From JAGVSR01 sp963708775 (GTDB lineage: Bacteria > Pseudomonadota > Alphaproteobacteria > Rhizobiales > Hyphomicrobiaceae): a stretch of 64,000 nt of DNA. Positions 29,001 through 39,482 of this stretch are shown piece after piece. Made by a program: the position numbers and the translations under genes. The number at the start of each line of letters is the position of its first letter. Positions within the stretch are counted from its first letter, which is position 1. The notes beneath the pieces were generated by a model. That model had not been told where the DNA came from and searched no databases. It saw only the letters and a list, made by a program, of their open reading frames with translations. The stretch spans positions 1 to 64,000 of the forward strand of contig CAVPTI010000004.1 in the NCBI GenBank assembly GCA_963708775.1. Direction: 5' to 3'.

Positions 29001-32000
29001 CGGCAAATGCGGCCATCCGCTTCACGGCCGTGAACTCTCCGGACCTCGGTAAATCCTTCTCGATCAACAACCTCGTCGTCACGGCCAACCGACAGTAGCC
29101 GGTCACGCCGGTACGGACGCAATATCTCCTCCACCTTCACGGAACCAGGCCGCGATCTCGATCGGCTTCCGAACCGCTGATCACCGATTTCGATGGCACG
29201 ACGCTGGCCTCGGCCCGCGTCGTTCTGACAAATGCTTCCGCCGGCGATGCCTTGGCCGTTGGGCCACTACCGGCCGGCATCACCGGCACGGTCGCGACCG
29301 TCAGGTACGACGATTGTCGCAACGCTGACGGGAACGGCCTCGTTCGCAGCCTATCAGGCCGCCATCCAGGCCGTGACGTATCGCAATACGTCGGACGCGC
29401 CGTCACTCACGCCGCGTGTGCTCCAGGTGACCGTCAACGACGGCATCTTCGACAGCGATCCGGCAACCCACACCATCACTTGGTGCCGGTTGACGATCCG
29501 ATGGTCGCCAACAACGACTGCATCATCACGAACTTCGCGGCTAACACGCAGTTCAACGTAAATGTTGCGGATCTGCTGGCCAACGACACGGATATCGACG
29601 GAACGCCGGCGATCACGGCGATCACGGCGGTTACGGGCTTTCTGCTCCGGTCGTATCGGCTGTCACCGGCGCGACGATCGGCAGTGACGGATGATGGGGC
29701 TGCCAACGGCTCGTTCGTTTATCGTGGTACGAGCGCGGACACGCGCGACCGTCAATGTGACCCGGGACAACGTCGGCGCGCTTGATGGAACCAACAACGC
29801 CGAAATCATCATCGCCAATGGTGTCGAACTCGATCATCAACGGAAACGGTGGCAACGACCGGATCTATGCCGGCGGCGGAAACGACACCGTTGCCGGTGG
29901 AGCCGGCGACGACACCATGTTCGGCGAAGACGGAAATGACACGTTTACCGGTGGAACCGGGAACGACACTGTAAACGGCGATAGAGGAAACGGCACGACG
30001 TGGACTATCACGAATGGTCTTTTCAATACCGATCTTCTGGCAGTTTCCGACGGCCGCGATATCGTCAACGGTGGCATTGGCGGCACCGACACGTTCGTCG
30101 TGAACGGGAACATCTCACGCGCCGAAACTACCGAATCTATACGCAGCGCGGACTCTTGGAGAACCGCCGGTATCACTGGCCTGCGGACCAACACCGAAAT
30201 TGTCATCACGCGCAACGGAACGAACAACGCGTCTGTCATCGCAGAACTGGACGAGATCAAGAGATCATCATCAAGGCACACGGTGCGTCGGTCAATCGAC
30301 ACCGTCACACGCCAATCGGTCCAACTTCAATCCTGACCGGACCTCGTCATTCAACACCATCACGGTGAACAACGGTGGTCGGACATCGAGACGCGTCGAT
30401 GCGACTGGCAGCTCGATCCGGCTCACCACATCGCCTTCTTCACGAGCGCAGCACCAATGACGAGATGCTGAGCGCACGTCCGCAGGATGAAGTGTTCAGC
30501 CACGGTCCGGTACCAACTGACCGCGGCGGCACCGGCTCAGGCGCCGGAACCGGCTCAAGCCCGACGTTCCAATTCACCGCCAACGACATCGCCGAACTGA
30601 AGAAGCTGGTCGCGGGCCAGCCCTCCGAACATCGCCGATGATGGAGCCTCCGGCATCCGCGATCTGGAAGGCACGGGCAACAACGTCGCCAATCCCAACT
30701 TGGGCGCGGCCGACCAGTCCTTCATCCGTCTCACGGACGCCAGCTACGGCGCGAACGACACGATCAACCCGATCCACGCCGGCCTCGATCCGCGCGCGAT
30801 CTCCAACATCCTCGGCGCGCAGGAAGCCGATCTCGCCAAGAACGCCGCCGGCGCCAACATCTTCTTCATGGCCTTCGGCCAATACGTCGACCACGGCCTC
30901 GACTTCCTGCCCAAGGACGACTCGCGGCCAAAAATCGCGATCGGCTCCGGCACGGACAATCCCGCCGACCTGACCCGCGGCCTCACCACCGGCCCCGATG
31001 CGAACGGCGATCCGGCTTACACCAACAAGACCTCGCCCTACGTCGACCAGAACCAGGCTTACGGTTCGACCGAGATGGTCGGCCAACTCCTGCGCGAAAG
31101 CGACGGCAACAACGGCGTGGGCTCACGTCTGCTGAATGGTCGGTACCGACCCCTCGAACCCCGCCTTCAATCTTCTGCCGACACTCCGCGAAGCCTTGGT
31201 CCACCATTGGAACGCTGAAACCGTCTTCGTTGATCCCGGCAAGTCGGGCGACGGCAAGACCCTGAAGCAAATGTATGCCGGGCTGATCGACGACGAACGG
31301 CAACTTCAACGCGACGATCCTCGACGGTCTGAACAAGAACTTCATGGGCTCGGGCTTCCAGCTCGTCGGCGACGCCAATTCCTTCGCCAACATCCTCGAC
31401 CACTATGTGGCCGGCGACCTGCGCGCGAACGAAAACTTCACCCTCACGTCGATCCATACGGTCTGGGCCCGCAACCACAACTATCATGTCGATAGCCTGC
31501 TGGCCTCAGGCTTCGAAGGCACCGAAGAAGAACTGTTCCAGGCTGCCAAGATCGTCAACGAGGCCGAATACCAGCGCGTCGTCTTCAATGAGTACGCCGA
31601 CTATCTGCTCGGCGGCCTCAAAGGCGGCGGCAATCACGGCCATGACGAGTACAACCCGCAAGCCAACGCCCAGATCAGCCACGAGTTCGCAGCGGCAGCA
31701 TTCCGCTTCGGTCATTCGCAGATCGGCCAGACGATCACGGTGCTCGATGCCGACGGCAATCCGAAGAGCGTGCCGCTGTTCGATGCCTTCCTCAATCCGA
31801 CCAACGACGCCGACGCATTCGGCGGCGCTGCGGGGCTGGCCCAGCTCGCCCAGTACGGATATGTCCCTCAGCCCGGCTACGAGCAGCTCGGTGTCTCCAA
31901 CATCATCGGCGGCATCGTTCGGCAGGAAGCGGAAGAGGTCGACTTCAACATCGTCGATGCGGTCCGCAACGATCTGGTCCGCATTCGTGCCGACCTCTTC

Positions 32001-33708
32001 GCCTTCAACGTGGCCCGCGGCTGGGATCTCGGCGTCGGCACGCTGAACCAGGTCCGCGCTGGTCTCCTGGCCTCCACCGATAAGTACGTCTCGGAAGCCG
32101 TCGAACTCTCGGACGCCAATCTGTCGCCCTACACGTCTTGGGAGGACTTCCAGGCCCGCAACCAGCTGTCCGATACCGTCATCGCGCAGTTCAAGCAGGC
32201 CTACCCCGATCTTGTTCTCGCGGCTGCCGATGTCGAAGCGTTCAAGCTCGCCAATCCGACGATCACCCTGGTCAACGGCAACACCGTCAAGGGCATCGAC
32301 CGCGTCGATCTCTGGGTCGGCGGGCTGGCGGAGAAGCACATCAACGACGGGATCGTCGGCTCGACCTTCTGGGTCATCCTGCACGAACAATTCGATCGCC
32401 TGCAGGAAGCCGACCGCTTCTACTACCTCGACCGTGTCGGAGACAGCGACTTCTACGAAGCCCTGAAGGAGCTGGAATTCTCCGACATCGTAGAGCGCAA
32501 TACCGGCTTGACGGATCTGCCCAAGGACATCTTCTCGGCCACCGACAAAGCTGACGACGATACCGGCAGCGGCACCGAAACAGACACAGACACAGACACG
32601 GAAACCGAAACCGAACAGAACGGAACCGGACTGACCGGAACGACTCCGGATCTGAGACTGAGACTGAGACTGAAGGACTGAGACTGAGACTGAAACTGAC
32701 TGAGACTGAGGACTGAAACTGAGACGAAACCGAGGACGAAGACGAAGACGACACGACCACCAGCCCGCCGCCCCCGACCGGAACGGCACGGGAACGGGAC
32801 CGGCACGGGCACGGGAACAGCAACGTCGTCCTTCGTCGTCTATCTCGGCACCGCAGCGTCGGATACGGCATTAGGTGCTGACGGAGCCGACCTACTCTCT
32901 GGCGGTGACAAGGACGACAATCTCTTCGGCTACGCCGGTGATGACTTTATCTCCGGCGGGGATGGCGATGATTACCTCGACGGCGGAGCCGACAGCGACG
33001 TCCTTCTCGGCAATGCCGGCGCGGACACGATAAAGGGTGGTGCTGGCAGCGACGAAATCGACGGCGGTGCGGGCGACGATCTCATCGACGGCGGTGCGGG
33101 CGATGATACGGTCATCGGCGGCGCAGGTCGTGACGTCATCAAGACGGGCGCCGGCAACGACACGATCTTGCGCCTTCGACAGCGACGGCAACGATGTCAT
33201 CGATGCCGGCGATGAAGTTGGAGACAGCGACACGCTCGATATGTCTGCCATCTCGGGAAACATCACGGTCTACCTTTCCGCCAATGGAACCGGGACAGCC
33301 AAGATCGCGGGCGGCGATGCTGACACCATCAAGGGCATCGAGAACTTCAAAGGTGGCGGCGGCAACGACGTCATCGTATCCAGCACGGACGTCAACGTGC
33401 TGGAGGGTGGTGCCGGCGCGGACACGTTTGTCTTCGCTAACGTCAACAGCACATCGCAGCCTGATGTCATCTCCGATCTAAACTTCGTTGAAGGCGATCG
33501 GATCAACCTCAGTCCGCTCTTCCCATCCTTGAGCCTCGGCACACCGGCCTTCACAGGTGGTACTTTCGACGCCGCCGGCCAGGTCCGCGTAACGATCGAG
33601 AACAACGAGAACTCGTTGCTCGAAATCAATACAGACAGCGACGCCGATGTTGAGTTCGCCATCCGCATCCTGGGTCGCACCGACCTGGAACAGAAGGACT
33701 TCGTGTAA
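23039..33708 (+). CDS. giant RTX protein with two animal-type haem peroxidase domains (many frameshifts)
   Basis: I read this 10.7-kb locus as one gene of about 3,550 codons broken by at least twenty one-base shifts. The N-terminus (DLDFILAQIKIAEADARG, RRVDGSNNNLTPGQE) is that of the MopA-type peroxidase family. Peroxidase 1 spans about 23.1-26.6 kb, with distal GQFFDHGLDL, HHVFHSEHNRQ and proximal-His TVYRFGHSML, and carries an Ala-rich helical insertion near 23.5-24.2 kb. RTX repeats, Ig/cadherin-like parts and a second RTX block follow (26.8-30.4 kb). Peroxidase 2 spans 30.6-32.6 kb (FGQYVDHGLDFL, IHTVWARNHNYHVD, FRFGHSQIGQT). Then come a Thr/Glu/Asp linker, more RTX repeats and a C-terminal secretion region. 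Members of this family oxidise Mn(II) or make reactive halogen or oxygen species outside the cell; which applies here is unknown. Two separate genes, split near 30.5 kb, are possible, but coding continues there without a start. Confidence 0.8.
26863..27225 (+). repeat. RTX calcium-binding nonapeptide repeats, block 1
   Basis: Tandem GGxGxDxUx units (GGEGDDTLWGDAGNDRLEGG and so on) encode a parallel beta-roll that folds on binding calcium outside the cell. This is a mark of type I secretion substrates. A short further block lies at about 29838-29999. Confidence 0.9.
32579..32750 (+). repeat. degenerate GAGACT-type hexamer repeat coding a Thr/Glu/Asp linker
   Basis: The repeat begins as ACAGAC units coding Thr-Asp and passes into GAGACT and GAAACC units coding Thr-Glu, with extra bases that break the frame. 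It joins peroxidase 2 to the last RTX block. It is prone to slippage, both in the cell and in sequencing. Confidence 0.75.
32884..33175 (+). repeat. RTX calcium-binding nonapeptide repeats, block 3
   Basis: About ten tandem units such as GGDGDDYLDGGADSDVLLGN and GGAGDDLIDGGAGDD, directly before the C-terminal secretion domain. One frame shift near 33173 separates the last unit from FDSDGNDVIDAGDE. Confidence 0.9.
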
Positions 33709-33716
33709 CGGGGGAG

Positions 33717-33744
33717 CCGGCGGGGCGACGTCTTGCCCCGCCGG
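33717..33744 (+). terminator. hairpin between the giant peroxidase gene and the secretion ATPase gene
   Basis: A perfect 10-bp stem (CCGGCGGGGC with GCCCCGCCGG) around an 8-base loop, nine bases after the stop codon. No T-run follows, so partial read-through into the transporter gene is likely, giving less transporter than substrate. Confidence 0.55.
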
Positions 33745-33792
33745 ACTGCGGCATGATCGTTGCGACGGCAAGAAAGATAGTCGGGGCTCACG

Positions 33793-35541
33793 ATGCGTAA
33801 GAAAACAACACGTCAGGTCTTCGCCAACAAGCGCACGCCGCTCGATGAGATGACGGGAGTGAGGAACATCCTCATTTTCGTCTTCGCCATTTCCGGCGTG
33901 GTTAATGTGCTGGCCTTGACCGGCTCCTTCTACATGCTCCAGATCTACGATCGGGCCCTGACCAGCCAAAGCATTCCCACCCTCCTTGCTCTCTCCGGCC
34001 TTGCCATCGGTCTCTATCTCATTCAGGGCATGCTCGATGTCAGCCGCTCCCAGATCCTCGTCCGTCTCGGCGCCCGCTTTGACCAAAAACTCGCCCCGCT
34101 CGCGCACCAGGTCGTGATCGATATGCCCCGCTTCGGCTTCTCGACGGCGGAGGCCAACGAACGCGGCCGCGACGTGGACACACTGCGCAGCTTTCTCGGC
34201 GGCCAGGGCCCCATGGCGTTGTTCGACCTGCCTTGGATGCCGCTTTACCTTGTATTCGTCTATGCACTCCACCCGATGTTGGGCCTTCTCACCATCGCTG
34301 GTGCCGTCACACTGACATTCCTGACTTTGATCGCCGAGGTTCTGACAAAGAAGCACAGCGCTGCAGCCCAAAAGGCCGGCGTCGCACGCGCGGCGATCTC
34401 AGACAGCCACTCGCGCAATGCCGATGTCATCCGCGCAATGGGCTTCTCCTCGCGCGCCATCGCCCGCTTTGAAAAGATCAACGCCGAACATCTGGCACTG
34501 CAAACCAAGACCAACGACGTGGCCGGCACGCTCGGCGGCATCTCCAAGGTGCTGCGCATGATCCTGCAGTCGGCCGTTCTGGGTCTCGGCGCCTTCCTCA
34601 CGATCACCGGCGACCTCTCGGCGGGCGCCATCATCGCCGCATCCATCGCTTCGGCCCGTGCACTGGCTCCGGTCGATCTGGCCATCAGCCAATGGAAGAA
34701 TGTCGTGCAGGCGCGCCGCAGCTATGCACGATTGACGGAAACACTCACGTCCTTGGACACCGACAAGCCGGTCGTCACACTTCCTGCGCCGAAATCGTCG
34801 CTGAAGGTCGAGCGTATCACCGTTGCGGCCCCCTCCACAGGCGCCGTCGTACTGAGTGACATCAGCTTCGAACTGAAGGCCGGCCAGGCGACCGGTATCA
34901 TTGGTCCGAGCGGCGGCGGTAAGTCCACCCTCGTGCGCGCTCTCACAGGCGTTTGGCCACTCCTGCGCGGACACGTCCGCCTGGATGATGCTGATTTCGC
35001 CCAGTGGGTGCCGGACGACCTCGGCCGACACATCGGCTACCTGCCGCAGGAGGTCTCGCTCCTCGACGGCACCATCAGCGAAAACATCAGCCGCTTCGAG
35101 CCCAACGCGGATGGCCGGAAAATTCTTGAAGCAGCGAAAGCCGCCGGCGTGCATGAGATGATCGTTCGCCTGCCCAACGGCTACGAAACGGAACTCGGCC
35201 CGAACGGCACCGCGCTGTCAGCAGGCCAGCGCCAGCGTCTGGCCCTCGCCCGCGCCCTTTACGACAACCCGTTCCTCGTCGTTCTCGACGAGCCCAACTC
35301 CAACCTCGATTCCGAAGGCGAAACGGCTCTGACAGCCGCCGTCCAGAGCGTGCGCGATCGCGGCGGGATCGTCATTGTCGTGGCTCATCGTCCCAGTGCA
35401 CTGGCCGCATGTGATACCATCGGTGTCGTTCAGGCCGGCAAGCTCGCAGCGTTCGGTCCCAAAGACGAAATTCTCGGCCAGAATGGAATTGCCAAAGTCG
35501 CCAAGACATTGCCCGTCAAAAAAACCAAAGACGTTGCGTAA
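33793..35541 (+). CDS. type I secretion system ABC transporter, PrtD family
   Basis: A complete 582-residue inner-membrane exporter. Six membrane helices occupy about residues 20-300 (ILIFVFAISGVVNVLALTGS, LLALSGLAIGLYLIQG and others). The nucleotide-binding domain has Walker A GPSGGGKSTL, signature LSAGQRQRLALA, Walker B LVVLDEPNSNLD and the switch His in VVAHRPSAL. It lacks an N-terminal C39-like domain, which places it with PrtD/AprD-type exporters of RTX enzymes. It lies between the two RTX genes and upstream of the HlyD-type protein, so it most likely secretes both. The outer-membrane TolC partner is not in the window. The gene has no frameshift, in contrast to its neighbours. Confidence 0.93.
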   Translation: MRKKTTRQVFANKRTPLDEMTGVRNILIFVFAISGVVNVLALTGSFYMLQIYDRALTSQSIPTLLALSGLAIGLYLIQGMLDVSRSQILVRLGARFDQKLAPLAHQVVIDMPRFGFSTAEANERGRDVDTLRSFLGGQGPMALFDLPWMPLYLVFVYALHPMLGLLTIAGAVTLTFLTLIAEVLTKKHSAAAQKAGVARAAISDSHSRNADVIRAMGFSSRAIARFEKINAEHLALQTKTNDVAGTLGGISKVLRMILQSAVLGLGAFLTITGDLSAGAIIAASIASARALAPVDLAISQWKNVVQARRSYARLTETLTSLDTDKPVVTLPAPKSSLKVERITVAAPSTGAVVLSDISFELKAGQATGIIGPSGGGKSTLVRALTGVWPLLRGHVRLDDADFAQWVPDDLGRHIGYLPQEVSLLDGTISENISRFEPNADGRKILEAAKAAGVHEMIVRLPNGYETELGPNGTALSAGQRQRLALARALYDNPFLVVLDEPNSNLDSEGETALTAAVQSVRDRGGIVIVVAHRPSALAACDTIGVVQAGKLAAFGPKDEILGQNGIAKVAKTLPVKKTKDVA

Positions 35542-35550
35542 CCGAGGACG

Positions 35551-38081
35551 ATGGCTGCCATGGCACAGATGTCCGATCAATACTTGCAGCTCAACGAAGA
35601 CGGCACGCCCCGCCGCAAGCACGACATTGAAGAGAAGACGGAGCGCCGCCCGGTCTTCTTCTCATTCGGCGGCTTCGCCTTCTTCGGCACCTTGGCCATG
35701 ATCAAGAACATTTGGTTCGGTGAAGATGACCTGCGCGCGCACGATCATGGCCGTTCCGGTCCGCGCTTTGCGGAGCCTCCGAAGGACGGAAGGATCTCGG
35801 ACGGCGATCTCGTCGTCGCATCTCATCCTGAACCCACGACACCTGCCGATCCTCAGGAAACGCAGAAGGGCACGCATTCCGATTACATCCGGGGTTCCGG
35901 CCTGAACTTCTCGCTCTCCGTGCTCGATCTCAACTTCAGCGATACGGGGGCAATCTCGACGGCCAGGCTCGGCGCACCTCTCGCCCCGCCGATGAACGAT
36001 AACATCCGCCTGTACGGCGCCACGCCTGGCGCCCCGATCATCCTCCCCAGTGAAGTGCGCGGTGGGGGCGGGGGTGGCGGTGGTGGCGGCACCTCTGAAC
36101 CCGGCGAAGACATGCAGGGAGGTTCCACCGGAGGCCAAGGCGGCGGCACACCGAATGCGGGTGGCGGCACGACAGGTGGCGGCAGCGTCAATCCTGGCGG
36201 AAACTCCGGCAGCGGCGGTTCGACGGGTCAGGCACTGGGTCTGGAGGCTCTTCTGGCAATAGCGGTTCTTCTGGCAGCGACGGCATGTCTGGCAATGGCT
36301 CTCCCGGCGCCGGCGGCACGACGGGTTCGACCGGGACAGGCGGTGGATCATCCGGTGGCTCCGATCCCCGCCAGACAAATCGCCTTCCGACTGTCTCGAA
36401 CGTTGTCTTGCTTTCGACACTGTTGATCAACGAGGCTCGGTCTCTCGAACACAGCGAACTCCTGACCCACGCCTCCGACGCCGACGGCGATGTCCTTGCA
36501 AATTACGAATATCAAGGCTTCTGCCGGGCATGTCGTCGCCACAGCCAACGGCGGGTGGCTTTACATTCCTCAATTCAACGACTCGTCCGTCGTCGAACTC
36601 ACGTTCGAGATCAACGACGGCGAAGGCGCAGTGGCGCAGAAGGCGTATCTGCCGATCGCAGCCCTGCCGCACGCTCCACTGAACGGCACGGATCAACCCG
36701 ATGATCTCGCAGTTTCTTCCATCGACGATGTCGTCGGACGCATCGTTGATGCCGGGGGCGGCAACGACACCGTCACGACCGGAGCTGGTGACGACATGGT
36801 CTACGGTGGCGCCGGCAACGACGTCATCCGTACCGGTGCCGGCAACGATGTGATTTTTGCAGGCTCTGGCGACGATCTCGTCGAGGCCGGCAGCGGGGAC
36901 GACATCATTCACGGAGAGGCCGGCAACGACGATCTGCGCGGCGAGGCTGGCAACGACAGGATCTACGGCGGCGACGGCGAGGACAAGCTGTCCGGCGGCG
37001 ATCGGCAACGACATCCTTGTAGGCGGCGCCGGGAACAGATCAGATCGACGGCGGTGCCGACAATGATCGCATCATCGCGGAAACCGGCGACGGCAACGAC
37101 ATCGTTGCGGCTGGCAGCGGCGACGACGTTTACATCGCAGCCGCAATGGACGGTGAAGATCATATCGAGGGCGGAGACGGTAACGATACGGTCCACGCCG
37201 CAACCGGCGACGGCAACGACACCGTAGTGGGCGATAGCGGCGATGATGTCTTCCTTGCCGCCAGCCAACGACGGCGACGATACGGTGGTCGGCGGCGAGG
37301 GTGACGACACATATGTCTCCGCTGCGTCTGATGGACAAGATCTCTTCGAGGGACTCGACGGCCACGACATATTCATCGCAGTCAACATTGGCGACGGTGA
37401 CACCTTCGACGGCGGCGATGGCACCGACACATACGATGCATCGGCCATCGACAGCGCCATCATCGTCGACTTGACGGCAGGCACGGTGACGCTGATCGAG
37501 GCAGCCGAAAGCGAATCAATCCAGATCCGGCAGTCGAGAGTTCGCATCGCTGAGCCGACGCGCCGCGCAAGAATACCAAGATTCTTGCCGAGACTGGACC
37601 CTCAGCACTGCCGAGCTGCCGATCCGGAGATCACACCCACGACTTTGATCTCTGTCGAAAACATCATCGGCGGCAGCGCAAACGATATCTTCATCGCCAA
37701 CGACGAGGTCAATGAATTCACCGGTGGCGATGGCGAGGACCTGTTTGTTTTCCAGACCGTCGCATCAACCGGCTGGGCAGCGGCGGACGCGATAAGATTC
37801 TCGATTTCGAAGTCGGCGATCGCATCAAGATCGATGACATCAGCGACGAGTTCGCCGACGACTTCAACGCTACGTTCGAAGACCCGGGAATTCGCAAGTT
37901 CGTCCTGATCGGTCAGGGGCAGGACTTCACGCGACCGGGCGAAGTCCGCTTCAAGTATGACGAAGACGCGAACGCCACGATTCTCGAAGGCAACGTAGAT
38001 TTCGATGCGGACGCCGAATTCCACATCGAGATCCTCGGCGTTCACGATTTGAAGTACGACAGCTACGTTTATTCGACCTGA
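35551..38081 (+). CDS. second RTX protein with Gly-rich and cadherin-like regions (frameshifted)
   Basis: A locus of about 840 codons starting nine bases after the ATPase gene, behind GAGGA. The N-terminus is not a Sec signal peptide; it has one hydrophobic stretch (VFFSFGGFAFFGTLAM). A Gly/Ser-rich tract (about 36058-36350) precedes a cadherin-like domain (LINEARSLEHSELLTHASDA) and RTX repeats (about 36757-37440). The end, EFHIEILGVHDLKYD, resembles the end of the giant peroxidase, so both probably share the secretion signal and exporter. Frames change near 36235, 36520, 37005, 37045, 37262, 37520 and 37780. No enzymatic domain is visible; an adhesin or surface-layer role is possible, but this is inference. 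Confidence 0.75.
36058..36350 (+). repeat. glycine/serine-rich low-complexity coding tract
   Basis: A G-rich stretch coding ten consecutive glycines near 36061-36090 and then Gly-Ser-Thr-rich sequence (GGSTGGQGGGTPNAGGG). It acts as a flexible linker. The frame is lost inside it near 36235. Confidence 0.7.
36757..36996 (+). repeat. RTX repeats of the second RTX protein
   Basis: Tandem units such as GAGDDMVYGGAGNDVIRTG and GEAGNDRIYGGDGEDKLSGG, continued in broken frames to about 37440. They mark the protein as a calcium-dependent type I secretion substrate. Confidence 0.9.
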
Positions 38082-38129
38082 TGTGGCATGCTATGCTGAG
38101 TAGTCTGCGCGAAGCCAGGAGCGCTTGAG

Positions 38130-39448
38130 ATGGCCGAACCCAATACCCGGAAAGCTTCCAAGGCACCGGCGAGACCTTCTCGCTGCGCTTCCATGTGATT
38201 TTCGCGAGCCTTGTGAGCCTTGGCTTGATCTTCGGAATCGGCGGCTGGGCCTACACCGCAACGCTCTCCGGCGCCATCATCGCGCCCGGCACGTTCGTCG
38301 TCGAACGCAATGTCAAGAAGGTGCAGCACAACTATGGCGGCATCGTCTCAGAGATCAACGTGCGCAACGGTGACCACGTCCAGGCCGGCCAGATCCTTCT
38401 GAAGCTGGACTCCATGCAGATCGGCGCTGAGCTCGAGATCGTGAAATCGCAACTGCTGGAATTGAAGGCCCGCAGCGCCCGCCTCGGCGCAGAACGCGAC
38501 GGTCTCGAAAAGATCACTTATCCAGCCTGATCTTCTGGACAAAGGTGAGCCGACAGCGCCGTGATCAGTGGCGAAACCCGCCTCTTTGACGAGAACCGCC
38601 GCACCCGTGAAAATCAGAAGGAACAGCTTCGGCTGCGGGTTGGGCAGCTCGAAGAGGAGATCACTGGCCTCACCGCCCAGAAGGAGGCGAAGGCCGCCGA
38701 ACGCGAACTCATCAAGCGCGAACTGACCCAGGTCCGCGAACTTCACGACAAGAAGCTGACGCCGGTCTCACGCGTTTACTCCATGGAACGCGAGGAACGC
38801 CGTCTCGGCGGCGAGTATGGCGGCCTGGTCGCTCAGATCGCGCGCGCCAAGGGACAAATCAGTGAGATCAATGTCGAGATCATCGGTGTTGACGAAAACT
38901 TCCGTGCCACGGCCCAGCGCGAACTCCGCAGCATCGAGGCGCGCCTGTCGGAACTCCAGGAGCGCGAAATTGCAGCCCGAGACAAGTTTCAGCGCGTCGA
39001 ACTGCGCGCACCCCAGTCGGGCATCGTGCATGAACTCACCGCTCATACCGTCGGTGGTGTCATCACGGCAGCCGAGCAGATCATGCTGATTGTCCCGGAA
39101 GAGGATAATCTCACCATCCAGGCGAAGATTGCTCCGCAAGATGTCGATCAGGTTGTCATCGGGCGTCCCGCGCGTCTGCGGCTCTCGGCATTCAATCAGC
39201 AATCGACGCCTGAAGTCCCGGGCCACATCACGCACGTTGCCGCCGACGTGACGGTCGACCCCAAGACCGGCGAAAGTTATTATATGAGCCGCGTGCAGAT
39301 GGACGAGAAGGAGTTGCGCAAACACGGCGATCTCAAGCTCGTGCCCGGGATGCCCGTCGAAGTGTTCATGTCAACCGGCGACCGAACGGCACTGTCCTAC
39401 CTCACGAAGCCGTTCAGGGATCAGGTGAACCGTGCCTTCCGCGAGTAG
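38130..39448 (+). CDS. HlyD-family membrane fusion protein of the type I secretion system (frameshifted)
   Basis: About 439 residues. One N-terminal membrane helix (FASLVSLGLIFGIGGWAY) is followed by the lipoyl-like half (GGIVSEINVRNGDHVQAGQ), a long coiled coil (about residues 130-290, rich in EEEITGLTAQKEAKAAERE) and the beta-barrel region ending in VPGMPVEVFMSTGDRTALSY. It bridges the inner-membrane exporter and the outer-membrane TolC protein. It starts at ATG 38130 behind AGGAG at 38117. Frames change near 38170 and 38520 and return near 38558 (where LLDKGEPTA and ISGETRLFDENRR are read). It is the last gene of the secretion operon and is convergent with the two-component genes. Confidence 0.88.
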
Positions 39449-39482
39449 ACGAAACATCGCAACAACCATTGCGTTGCCGTCA

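Noticed and set aside
30480..30640. Separate start for a second peroxidase gene
   Set aside because: Coding sequence continues through a Gly/Ser/Thr linker (GGTGSGAGTGSSPTFQF) without ribosome binding site or start codon, so I keep one locus, while noting that a split gene is possible.
32579..32750. Short tandem repeat as a possible CRISPR or satellite
   Set aside because: The units are six bases, degenerate, lack spacers and are in-frame coding for a Thr/Glu/Asp linker.
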